Positions 7,632 to 14,660 of a DNA stretch of 36,154 bases are shown here, piece after piece (position 1 is the first letter of the stretch; the number at the start of each line of letters is the position of its first letter). The DNA lies in contig NZ_MKUG01000002.1 in the NCBI RefSeq assembly GCF_001897685.1, forward strand, positions 1 through 36,154, written 5' to 3'. The notes beneath the pieces were generated by a model that saw only the letters and a program-made list of their open reading frames with translations, made no database searches and was not told where the DNA came from. Source of the stretch: Thiobacillus sp. 65-1402. Lineage in GTDB: Bacteria > Pseudomonadota > Gammaproteobacteria > Burkholderiales > Thiobacillaceae. The position numbers and the translations under genes were made by a program.

Positions 7632-7681
7632 GCCGAACCCATCATTCCACTGGACCTGCGCGAAAAGCCGCGCAGGCCGGA
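7632..7681 (+). other. Truncated attC site of cassette 3
   Basis: The inverse core GCCGAAC (7632-7638), the left arm CCATCATTCCAC and the central stem CCTGCGCG / CGCGCAGG are intact and closely match the first site. After CCGG at about 7681 the expected GGTGAAT...GTTRRRY right half is missing and ordinary sequence follows. A GTTAAAC further on (near 7727) is a possible but badly spaced core. This marks the right end of the array, broken by deletion or rearrangement. Confidence 0.75.
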
Positions 7682-7932
7682 AATGGATATAGGGTCGGAC
7701 ACGATATCCCCGCTTCTTTCAAATTGCGTTAAACCGCTTCGGGTCGGGAGGACGCATTCGCCGGAGTTGAATGCGGCCATTCATCGGCATTTCTAGCCAA
7801 TGCCCATTGCGCGGTGCATCGCCGACCTCGTTGGCGCAGTGCGCCACGCAGCTTTGGCCGAACAATAGACATCCCGCCCATCCCCCCCGAACTTCCGCTG
7901 CAGTCCGATCCCGGCCAGTCGCCGCACCCCGC
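7682..7932. other. Non-coding spacer between cassette array and cbbR
   Basis: I see no supportable gene on either strand. The sequence returns to high GC by about 7780, marking the edge of the accessory segment. No clear terminator hairpin with a T-run was found for cbbR, whose stop codon is at 7933. Confidence 0.5.
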
Positions 7933-8856
7933 TCAAGGCTTTCCTTTGCCAGCCGCCGGGGATGTCGTCTCCTGCCGCCCGAGCAGGTAGTCCAGAAACG
8001 CCCGCGCCACCACCGACAGCCGCCGCCCGGCCGGGTACACGGCGTACCAGTGGCGCAGGATGGGGAAGTCCTCGACGTCGAGCACGGCGAACTGGCCGGG
8101 CTGGTTGAGGGTGAGGGTGTGGCGGGAGAGGGCGGAGATGCCCAGCCCGGCGAGGATGGCCTGCTTGATCGCTTCGTTGCTGCCCAGCTCCAGGCGCGTG
8201 TTGAGGGCGATGCCCTTTTCGGCGAAGCGGCGCTCGATGGCGTTGCGCGTTCCGGAGCCTTTTTCCCGCATCAGCCAGGGCTCCTGGGCGATGCGCTCGA
8301 GCGGGATATTCTGCTGCTGCGCGAGCGGGTGGTCGGGGGCGGCGAGGACGACGATGGGGTTGTCCATGATGGGCATGGCGACGACGTCGATCTCGACCGG
8401 CGGGGCGCCGAGGAAGTAGAGGTCGTCCTGCTTGTCGGCGATGCTGGCGAGCACCTGTTCCTTGTTGGTGACGCGCAGCGAGACGTCGATGCCGGGGTAG
8501 AGCTTGGCGAATTCGCCGAGCAGGCGCGGCGCGAAGTAGGAGGCGGTGGTGATCGCCATCAGGCTGAGCTTGCCCTGCTTGAGGCCGCGGCGCTCGGCGA
8601 CCGACATGGTGAAGTGGTCGAGGATGGCGAAGATCTCGCGGGTGACCTGGGCGAGGTGCTGGCCGTCGGGGGTGAGGTGGATCTTCTTGCCGACCTGTTC
8701 GATCAGCGGGGCGCCGACGCTCTCGCTGAGCTTCTTCATCTGCATCGAGACCGTGGGCTGCGTGAGGTAGAGCTCCTCGGAGGCGCGGGTGAAGCTGCCG
8801 AGGCGGGCGATGGCCTCGAAAATTTCCAGCTGGCGAAACGTGGTATGGCTGCGCAT
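7933..8856 (-). CDS. cbbR: CbbR, LysR-type regulator of the RuBisCO operon
   Basis: CbbR activates cbb operons in response to metabolites that report carbon status and usually represses its own gene. It has 307 residues: an N-terminal winged helix-turn-helix (about 5-65, with FTRASEELYLTQPTVSMQMKKL) and a two-lobed effector domain (about 90-295). The start MRSHTTFRQLEIFEAI matches CbbR proteins. It is transcribed divergently from cbbL across a 163-base spacer containing a TA-rich dyad typical of LysR operators. This is the usual arrangement of CbbR with a form IA operon, and the context makes the assignment firm. Confidence 0.95.
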   Translation of the reverse strand: MRSHTTFRQLEIFEAIARLGSFTRASEELYLTQPTVSMQMKKLSESVGAPLIEQVGKKIHLTPDGQHLAQVTREIFAILDHFTMSVAERRGLKQGKLSLMAITTASYFAPRLLGEFAKLYPGIDVSLRVTNKEQVLASIADKQDDLYFLGAPPVEIDVVAMPIMDNPIVVLAAPDHPLAQQQNIPLERIAQEPWLMREKGSGTRNAIERRFAEKGIALNTRLELGSNEAIKQAILAGLGISALSRHTLTLNQPGQFAVLDVEDFPILRHWYAVYPAGRRLSVVARAFLDYLLGRQETTSPAAGKGKP

Positions 8857-8877
8857 GGGCTTAAACTGGCTGCTTGG

Positions 8878-8904
8878 GTCTATACATAGATTAAAGTCTA
8901 TACA
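8878..8904. promoter_or_regulatory. CbbR operator candidate between cbbR and cbbL
   Basis: GTCTATACA occurs twice in direct orientation (8878-8886 and 8896-8904), 18 bases apart. Between and across these repeats lies a perfect inverted repeat, ATAGA (8886-8890), six bases, TCTAT (8897-8901), with the T-N11-A style of LysR-type sites. Position near cbbR fits autoregulation plus activation of cbbL. Confidence 0.6.
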
Positions 8905-9019
8905 AGAAATAGAAAAAATCGACTGTTATTGATGATTTATCTCCTGCATGATGCGTCCATCGTGTCAGGCCGCTGGGGCGTTGCACGGAAACCCGAATCC
9001 CCTATCGCAGGAGAAAACT

Positions 9020-10441
9020 ATGGCTGTCAAAACCTATAACGCCGGTGTGAAGGAATACCGGCAGACTTACTGGATGCCCGAATACACGCCGCTGGATACC
9101 GACATCCTCGCGTGCTTCAAGATCACCCCGCAGCCTGGCGTGGACCGTGAAGAAGTGGCCGCCGCCGTGGCCGCCGAGTCGTCGACCGGCACCTGGACCA
9201 CGGTGTGGACCGACCTCTTGACCGACCTCGACTACTACAAGGGCCGCGCCTACCGCATCGAAGACGTGCCCGGCGACGATACCTGCTTCTACGCTTTCGT
9301 GGCTTACCCGATCGACCTGTTCGAAGAAGGCTCGATGGTCAACGTGCTGACCTCGCTGGTCGGCAACGTGTTCGGCTTCAAGGCCCTGCGCGCCCTGCGC
9401 CTGGAAGACATCCGCTTCCCGATCGCCTACGTCAAGACCTGCGGCGGCCCGCCCCTGGGCATCCAGGTCGAGCGCGACGTCATGAACAAGTACGGCCGTC
9501 CGCTCTTGGGCTGCACCATCAAGCCGAAGCTGGGTCTGTCCGCCAAGAACTACGGTCGTGCCGTGTACGAGTGCCTGCGCGGCGGTCTGGACTTCACCAA
9601 GGACGACGAGAACGTCAACAGCCAGCCCTTCATGCGTTGGCGCGACCGTTTCGCCTTCGTCCACGAAGCGACCGAAAAGGCGATCCGCGAAACCGGCGAG
9701 CGCAAGGGCCACTACCTGAACGTCACCGCCCCGACTCCGGAAGAGATGTACAAGCGTGCCGAATTCGCCAAGGAAATCGGCGCTCCGATCATCATGCACG
9801 ACTTCCTGACCGGCGGTCTGACGGCCAACACCGGACTGGCCAACTGGTGCCGCAACAACGGCATGCTGCTGCACATCCACCGCGCCATGCACGCCGTGCT
9901 CGACCGCAACCCGCACCACGGCATCCACTTCCGCGTGCTGACCAAGGTGCTGCGCCTGTCCGGCGGTGACCACCTGCACTCCGGCACCGTCGTGGGCAAG
10001 CTGGAAGGCGACCGCGAAGCGACCCTGGGCTGGATCGACATCATGCGCGACAGCTTCATCAAGGAAGACCGCAGCCGCGGCATCTTCTTCGACCAGGACT
10101 TCGGTTCCATGCCTGGCGTGATGCCGGTTGCCTCCGGCGGCATCCACGTGTGGCACATGCCCGCGCTGGTCACCATCTTCGGTGACGACTCCGTGCTGCA
10201 GTTCGGTGGCGGCACGCTCGGCCACCCCTGGGGCAACGCCGCCGGCGCCGCCGCCAACCGCGTCGCGCTGGAAGCCTGTGTGGAAGCCCGCAACAAGGGT
10301 GTCCAGGTCGAGAAGGAAGGCAAGGCCATCCTGACCGATGCCGCCAAGAACTCGCCGGAACTGAAGATCGCCATGGAAACGTGGAAAGAGATCAAGTTCG
10401 AGTTCGACACCGTCGACAAGCTGGACGTCGCCCACAAGTAA
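9020..10441 (+). CDS. cbbL: RuBisCO large subunit, form IA
   Basis: This subunit carboxylates ribulose-1,5-bisphosphate in the Calvin cycle and forms the catalytic dimers of the L8S8 enzyme. It has 473 residues. Catalytic elements visible are Lys168 in TIKPKLG, the carbamylated Lys194 in the FTKDDE motif, the HIHRAMHAV segment, and mobile loop 6 with Lys327 in [10 protein letters not shown]. The start [13 protein letters not shown] after the ribosome site CAGGAG is preferred over an in-frame ATG 72 bases upstream. Linkage to cbbQ and cbbO without carboxysome genes places it with the so-called IAq group of cytoplasmic enzymes (context-based inference). All known active-site positions that I checked are intact. 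Confidence 0.99.
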   Translation: MAVKTYNAGVKEYRQTYWMPEYTPLDTDILACFKITPQPGVDREEVAAAVAAESSTGTWTTVWTDLLTDLDYYKGRAYRIEDVPGDDTCFYAFVAYPIDLFEEGSMVNVLTSLVGNVFGFKALRALRLEDIRFPIAYVKTCGGPPLGIQVERDVMNKYGRPLLGCTIKPKLGLSAKNYGRAVYECLRGGLDFTKDDENVNSQPFMRWRDRFAFVHEATEKAIRETGERKGHYLNVTAPTPEEMYKRAEFAKEIGAPIIMHDFLTGGLTANTGLANWCRNNGMLLHIHRAMHAVLDRNPHHGIHFRVLTKVLRLSGGDHLHSGTVVGKLEGDREATLGWIDIMRDSFIKEDRSRGIFFDQDFGSMPGVMPVASGGIHVWHMPALVTIFGDDSVLQFGGGTLGHPWGNAAGAAANRVALEACVEARNKGVQVEKEGKAILTDAAKNSPELKIAMETWKEIKFEFDTVDKLDVAHK

Positions 10442-10449
10442 GACGGTCA

Positions 10450-10518
10450 GGCGTGAGGGGTGAGGAGTGAGGCGTATCGCCCTCCCCCGCCTTACGCCTA
10501 ACGCCTAACGCCTCACCC
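10450..10518. repeat. Heptad palindromic repeat in the cbbL-cbbS spacer
   Basis: Heptamers in strict 7-base register, GGCGTGA GGGGTGA GGAG... on the left (10450-10470) and TTACGCC TAACGCC TAACGCC on the right (10492-10512), form an imperfect long hairpin. A closely related element sits between cbbQ and cbbO. The stem lies inside the cbbLS transcript and may affect mRNA stability or subunit ratio. Confidence 0.7.
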
Positions 10519-10536
10519 AATTCGAAAGGATATGAA

Positions 10537-10893
10537 ATGTCTGAAGTGATGGATTACAAAAGCCGTCTGAGCGACCCCGCCAGCCGCAAGTTCGAGACCT
10601 TCTCCTACCTGCCCGCCATGGATGCAGCCAGCATCAAGGCCCAGGTCGAGTACCTGGTGAAAAAAGGCTGGAACCCGGCGATCGAGCACATCGAGCCCGA
10701 GCACATGATGGATTCCTACTGGTACATGTGGAAGCTGCCGATGTTCGGCGAAACCGACGTGACCCGTGTGCTGGCCGAGGCCGAAGCCTGCCACAAGGCC
10801 AACCCCGATAACCACGTCCGTCTGATTGGCTACGACAACTTCTCGCAGAGCCAGGGCGCGTCGATGGTGATCTACCGCGGCAAGACCGTTTAA
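10537..10893 (+). CDS. cbbS: RuBisCO small subunit, form IA
   Basis: Eight copies cap the L8 core of RuBisCO and are needed for full activity. This one has 118 residues, with recognisable small-subunit features: [11 protein letters not shown] near the N-terminus, the [13 protein letters not shown] helix, and the [11 protein letters not shown] core strand (about 67-77). The ribosome site GAAAGGA precedes the ATG. It lies 95 bases after cbbL, separated by the heptad-repeat hairpin, and is followed by a strong terminator, so cbbL and cbbS are probably the most abundant part of the transcript. Confidence 0.98.
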   Translation: MSEVMDYKSRLSDPASRKFETFSYLPAMDAASIKAQVEYLVKKGWNPAIEHIEPEHMMDSYWYMWKLPMFGETDVTRVLAEAEACHKANPDNHVRLIGYDNFSQSQGASMVIYRGKTV

Positions 10894-10914
10894 GTCGCGA
10901 CGGGTGACCGTACC

Positions 10915-10948
10915 AGCCCCCGTCGCCCGCAGGGCGCGGGGGCTTTTT
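10915..10948 (+). terminator. Strong terminator after cbbS
   Basis: AGCCCCCG (10915-10922) pairs with CGGGGGCT (10937-10944). The interior CGCCC / GGGCG extends the stem with one bulged base, and a T5 run follows at 10944-10948. Its position suggests that most transcripts stop here and only readthrough, or a separate promoter, reaches cbbQ and cbbO. Confidence 0.85.
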
Positions 10949-10961
10949 GTTGGTCTTGTTT

Positions 10962-11091
10962 ATCCGCGAAGGACGCGAAGAAACGCGAAGAATCCCCGGG
11001 TCGTGGAACCCGGTCCGGGGATTGCCGGGGCTGCAGGCGGCGCACGCGTTTTGAAGACTTTCCTTCGCGCCCCTTCGCGTCCTTCGCGGAT
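10962..11091. repeat. Large inverted repeat of CGCGAAGGA units in the cbbS-cbbQ spacer
   Basis: The left arm at 10962-10994 contains three spaced CGCGAAG units following ATCC. The right arm at 11060-11091 is its near-perfect reverse complement (TTCGCG units ending in GGAT). Inside lies a smaller palindrome, ATCCCCGG at 10992-10999 with CCGGGGAT at 11015-11022. This is a dispersed-repeat type of element known from many proteobacterial genomes (from memory). Here it fills the spacer between terminator and cbbQ. It holds no supportable gene. Confidence 0.75.
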
Positions 11092-11113
11092 GAATAAATT
11101 TTAAGGAGTCCAC

Positions 11114-11917
11114 ATGAGCAGCATCGTCGATCAGTACCGCATCACCAAGGAACCCTACTACCGTCCCGTCGCCGACGAGGTCGAGCTGTTCGAAGCCGCC
11201 TATTCGGTGCGTATGCCGATGATGCTGAAAGGCCCGACGGGCTGCGGCAAGACGCGTTTCGTCGAATACATGGCGCACAAGCTGAACAAGCCGCTGATCA
11301 CCGTGGCGTGTAACGAGGACATGACTGCATCCGACCTGGTCGGCCGTTTCCTGCTGTCCGCGCAGGGCACCGAATGGCAGGACGGCCCGCTGGCGATCGC
11401 CGCGCGCCATGGTGCCATCTGCTATCTCGACGAAGTCGTCGAGGCGCGCCAGGACACCACCGTGGTGATCCACCCGCTGACCGACAACCGCCGCGTGCTG
11501 CCGCTGGAAAAGAAGGGCGAGCTGGTCAACGCGCACCCCGACTTCCAGATTGTGATTTCGTACAACCCCGGCTACCAGTCGCTGATGAAGGACCTCAAGC
11601 AGTCGACCAAGCAGCGCTTCGGCGGGCTGGACTTCACCTATCCGGCGCACGACATCGAGACCGAGATCGTCGCGCACGAGTCGGGCGTCAACGCCGACGT
11701 CGCCGGCAAGCTGGTGTCGATCGCCGAGCGCAGCCGCAACCTCAAGGGCCACGGCCTCGACGAGGGCCTGTCGACCCGCATGCTGATCTACGCAGGCTCG
11801 CTGATCGCCAAGGGTGTGAACCCGCAGGCCGCCTGTCGCGTCGCGCTGGTACGCCCGATCACCGACGACCCGGACATGCGTGACGCGCTGGATGCGGCGG
11901 TGTCGACGTTTTTTTAA
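11114..11917 (+). CDS. cbbQ: CbbQ, AAA+ RuBisCO activase subunit
   Basis: CbbQ is a MoxR-type AAA+ ATPase that, with CbbO, removes inhibitory sugar phosphates from RuBisCO. It has 267 residues: Walker A GPTGCGKT at 40-47, Walker B with Asp106-Glu107 in ICYLDEV, and a sensor-like region SYNPGYQS around 154-161 followed by the arginine-containing helical lid. A ribosome site (AAGGAG) precedes the ATG. It follows the terminator and repeat element after cbbS, consistent with lower expression than RuBisCO itself. It partners with the VWA protein CbbO just downstream. Confidence 0.97.
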   Translation: MSSIVDQYRITKEPYYRPVADEVELFEAAYSVRMPMMLKGPTGCGKTRFVEYMAHKLNKPLITVACNEDMTASDLVGRFLLSAQGTEWQDGPLAIAARHGAICYLDEVVEARQDTTVVIHPLTDNRRVLPLEKKGELVNAHPDFQIVISYNPGYQSLMKDLKQSTKQRFGGLDFTYPAHDIETEIVAHESGVNADVAGKLVSIAERSRNLKGHGLDEGLSTRMLIYAGSLIAKGVNPQAACRVALVRPITDDPDMRDALDAAVSTFF

Positions 11918-11919
11918 AT

Positions 11920-11977
11920 GCGTGAGGCGTGAGGCGTGAGGCGAAAAAAGCCCGCGCCCTCGCCTAACGCCTAACGC
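11920..11977. repeat. Heptad palindromic repeat in the cbbQ-cbbO spacer
   Basis: Three GCGTGAG units (11920-11940) plus GCG face CGCCTAACGCCTAACGC (11961-11977), giving a 7-base periodic stem with one G-A mispair per unit. A T5 run follows immediately, so the element resembles a leaky terminator or attenuator ahead of cbbO. Sequence and periodicity match the element between cbbL and cbbS. Confidence 0.72.
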
Positions 11978-11988
11978 TTTTTAAAGCC

Positions 11989-14346
11989 ATGTCGATCAAA
12001 CTCGAAGACTACGCCGAACTGCTGGAAGACCTGACGCCGCATAGCCGGGAGGCCCTCGAGGCCAACTGGCACGAGGCGACCAAGGTGTTCTCGCCGCGCG
12101 GGCTCGATAATTACCTGAAGGGCGTGTCGGCCATCCGTGGCCTGGGGCGCGGCGACACGCTCGTCGAAACCTGGATCGAGCAGGCGCCGCAGGTGGCCAA
12201 GGAGGTGGGCGAGGACGTGGTGGCCGACCTGGCCACCGCCTCGCTGATGCTGGCGTCGAAGACGTCGGGCGCGGTGATCGAGCTGCTGCTCGCCAGCGCG
12301 CCGACCGCCGCCAACCGGCTGGGCGACGCCGGGCTGTTCCTCAAGTACCTGCAGTTCATCAACACCCTGCTCGCGCAGGCGCCGCGCGGCGTGCGGCCGA
12401 TGCTCGACAAGCTGGAAGTGCTGTTCCAGCACCTGACCCTGGGCGGCCTGCGGCGCTGGGCGCTGTGGGGCGCGCATGCGCACCGCACCAATTACGAGGA
12501 GCAGATCCGCTACTTCGGCCTCGAGTCGAAGGAATCGCTGGCGATGCTGCAGAAGGAGCGCAAGGGTACGCTTCTGGTCGACGTGCAGCGCCGCATCAAC
12601 ATGTATCTGCGGGCCTTGTGGGCGCGCGACTTCTTCATGCGCCCGACCTCGGGCGACTTCGAGGCGCGCGAAGGTTACAAGCCCTACATCGCCGATTACC
12701 TCTTGCACCTGCCCGACGCCTACGACGACTGGACGGTCGAAGGCCAGGAGCCGGTGCCCGGCATCGAGCTCTATCGCGCCACCGCCGCGCACTGCGCCGC
12801 GCACATCGTCGAAACCCGCGTGCCGATCTCCGCCGAGGCGCTGAACCCGATGCAGATGGCGGTGATCTCCGTGATCGAGGACGCACGGGTCGAGGCCCTG
12901 GCGATTCGCCGCTTCCCCGGCCTCAAGCAGCTCTGGTGTCGGCTGCATACCGCCACGCCCGAGATGGGCAACACCGTCGGCGACTACCTCAACCGGCTGG
13001 CGCGCGCGCTGCTCGACGAAAGCTACCAGGACGACGACACCTGGGTCGCCGAGGGCCGGGCGCTGTTCGCGCAAGCGCAGGACCGGCTCGACACCAACCA
13101 GACCTCGTGGGAAATCGGCGTACAGCTGGCGCACAGCCTGACGCAGAAGAAGATCCCCTTCAATGCGCGCACCGACCTGCTGACGGCGCCGTATCGCGAC
13201 GACAACCGCTATTTCTGGGAATTCGAGGAGTTCGATTTCGACAAGGCCGCCGGCGCCGGCTACGAATCCGTCAAGCAGGTGCGCAAGAACGTCAGCGTGA
13301 TGGAGATGATCAACGAGATCGACGTCGAGACCGCGGGCGACGACGCCGAGGAAATCTGGGTGCTTTCCACCGAGCTCTTCCCCTACGAGAACATCGGCGA
13401 CGAGAGCAACGGCAAGAGCTTCAACGAGATGGAAGGCAAGGAGCCGATGTCCGATCCCTTCCACTATTCCGAGTGGGACTACCAGATCCAGCTCGAGCGC
13501 CCGGCCTGGGCCACGGTGCTGGAAAAGCGCGCCAAGGCGGGCGATCTCGCGGTGATCGACGAGATCACCGCCAAGTACAAGCGCGAGATCCACCGCATGA
13601 AATTCCTGCTCGACGCGATGCAGCCGCAGGGCGTGCAGCGCATCAGGAAGCTGGAGGACGGCGACGAGATCGACATCAACGCGGCGATCCAGAGCTTCAC
13701 CGACATCCGCCTCGGCAACCAGCCCGACCCGCGCATCATGATGCGCAGCGTGCGCAAGACGCGCGACTTCTCGATCCTGGTGCTGCTCGATCTGTCCGAG
13801 TCGACCAACGAGACGGTGCAGGACCAGGAGTACTCGGTGCGCGAGCTCACCCAGCAGGCCTGCGTGCTGCTGGCCGATGCGATCAACAAGGTGGGCGATC
13901 CGTTCGCGATCCACGGCTTCTGCTCGGACGGCCGTCACAACGTCGAGTATTACCGCTTCAAGGACTTCGACCAGCACTGGGACGAGACGCCGAAAGCGAA
14001 GCTCGCCGGCATGACCGGCCAGCTGTCGACCCGCATGGGCGCGGCGATCCGCCACGCCGGCCATCACCTGAAGCTGCAGCGCTCGGCGAAGAAGCTGCTG
14101 ATCGTCATCACCGACGGCGAACCCGCCGACATCGACGTGCGCGACCCGCAATACCTGCGCTACGACACCAAGAAGGCGGTGGAGGAAGTCGCCCGCAACG
14201 GCGTCACCACCTACTGCATGAGCCTCGACCCGCGCGCCGACAACTACGTGTCGCGCATCTTCGGGCAGAAGAACTTCATGGTCGTCGACCACGTGCAGCG
14301 GCTGCCGGAGAAATTGCCGATGCTGTATGCCGGACTAACCCGCTAG
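11989..14346 (+). CDS. cbbO: CbbO, VWA-domain adaptor of the RuBisCO activase
   Basis: CbbO couples the CbbQ hexamer to RuBisCO; its von Willebrand A domain is thought to bind the large subunit through a metal-dependent adhesion site. It has 785 residues: a long helical N-terminal region (about 1-580) and a C-terminal VWA domain (about 590-785) with the MIDAS motif DLSES starting at Asp601. The later MIDAS region is the ITDGEPAD segment (about 706-713). The length is usual for CbbO. No strong ribosome site precedes the ATG and a leaky-terminator-like repeat lies just upstream, so expression may be low. Confidence 0.96.
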   Translation: MSIKLEDYAELLEDLTPHSREALEANWHEATKVFSPRGLDNYLKGVSAIRGLGRGDTLVETWIEQAPQVAKEVGEDVVADLATASLMLASKTSGAVIELLLASAPTAANRLGDAGLFLKYLQFINTLLAQAPRGVRPMLDKLEVLFQHLTLGGLRRWALWGAHAHRTNYEEQIRYFGLESKESLAMLQKERKGTLLVDVQRRINMYLRALWARDFFMRPTSGDFEAREGYKPYIADYLLHLPDAYDDWTVEGQEPVPGIELYRATAAHCAAHIVETRVPISAEALNPMQMAVISVIEDARVEALAIRRFPGLKQLWCRLHTATPEMGNTVGDYLNRLARALLDESYQDDDTWVAEGRALFAQAQDRLDTNQTSWEIGVQLAHSLTQKKIPFNARTDLLTAPYRDDNRYFWEFEEFDFDKAAGAGYESVKQVRKNVSVMEMINEIDVETAGDDAEEIWVLSTELFPYENIGDESNGKSFNEMEGKEPMSDPFHYSEWDYQIQLERPAWATVLEKRAKAGDLAVIDEITAKYKREIHRMKFLLDAMQPQGVQRIRKLEDGDEIDINAAIQSFTDIRLGNQPDPRIMMRSVRKTRDFSILVLLDLSESTNETVQDQEYSVRELTQQACVLLADAINKVGDPFAIHGFCSDGRHNVEYYRFKDFDQHWDETPKAKLAGMTGQLSTRMGAAIRHAGHHLKLQRSAKKLLIVITDGEPADIDVRDPQYLRYDTKKAVEEVARNGVTTYCMSLDPRADNYVSRIFGQKNFMVVDHVQRLPEKLPMLYAGLTR

Positions 14347-14355
14347 AATCCCTGT

Positions 14356-14652
14356 ATGAACAATACTTACGTAGGCCTCAACAAGGATCACCACGGCATC
14401 ACCCAGCTCGGACGCATCGTGCTGGACGGCCGGGTGTTCGGCTTCATTCCCGACAGCGAGGACTGTGCCGGCTGGGATCTGGGGCGCATGCAGCTGCTGA
14501 TGGACAAGATCAGCGCGGAATGGGACAAGTACGACAACCTGCCCAGCCGACTGCCGCCCGAGCTGCAACAGCGGCATACGGAAATCTACGCCAAGGCCAT
14601 GGCCGACGCCCGGGCCAGGGGCTGGGATCCGGAACTGGGCGACGACGACTAA
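14356..14652 (+). CDS. Conserved-looking 98-residue protein behind cbbO
   Basis: I do not recognise a named family. The gene starts 9 bases after the cbbO stop and is almost certainly cotranscribed with it. The protein is soluble: a beta-rich N-terminal half (GITQLGRIVLDGRVFGFIPD, about 14-33), an Asp/Cys/Trp patch (EDCAGWDLG), then a helical half with a PSRLPPELQQRH segment and a very acidic C-terminus (GDDD). There is no signal peptide or membrane span. Its place at the end of the cbbQO unit suggests a role connected with RuBisCO or the activase, but nothing in the sequence proves it. It converges with the SulP gene, with only 8 bases between stops. Confidence 0.8.
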   Translation: MNNTYVGLNKDHHGITQLGRIVLDGRVFGFIPDSEDCAGWDLGRMQLLMDKISAEWDKYDNLPSRLPPELQQRHTEIYAKAMADARARGWDPELGDDD

Positions 14653-14660
14653 GGCCGCGC

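Larger units (their letters stand above)
6048..7681 (+). mobile_element. Integron gene-cassette array without integrase (three cassettes)
   Basis: Three genes of unknown function run in the same direction, each followed within a few bases by an attC recombination site (6453-6521, 6976-7044, 7632-7681). For the second and third cassettes the core at the cassette start matches the inverse core of its own attC: GTTATGC with ACATAAC, and GTTCAGC with GCCGAAC. That is the rule for real cassettes that integrated from circles. The genes have little or no upstream spacer for a promoter. GC content is lower than in the neighbouring chromosome. No intI frame is present in the window, so this is either a CALIN-type orphan cluster or the end of an array whose integrase lies elsewhere. 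Confidence 0.85.

Noticed and set aside
8948-9019. Upstream in-frame ATG of cbbL
   Set aside because: The downstream ATG has a good ribosome site and gives the standard RuBisCO N-terminus. The extension is not family-like.
10904-11104. A 66-codon frame across the cbbS-cbbQ spacer repeating a basic RRTRR-like pattern
   Set aside because: It is merely the translation of the CGCGAAGGA inverted repeat. The DNA repeat explains it.
10450-11977. The spacer repeats as a CRISPR array
   Set aside because: Units are 7 or 9 bases and arranged as palindromic arms without unique spacers. No cas gene is present.
11971-14292. A 773-codon open frame on the minus strand opposite cbbO
   Set aside because: It exactly mirrors the coding frame of cbbO, with His/Val/Leu-rich translation and no recognisable domain. 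cbbO is secure.
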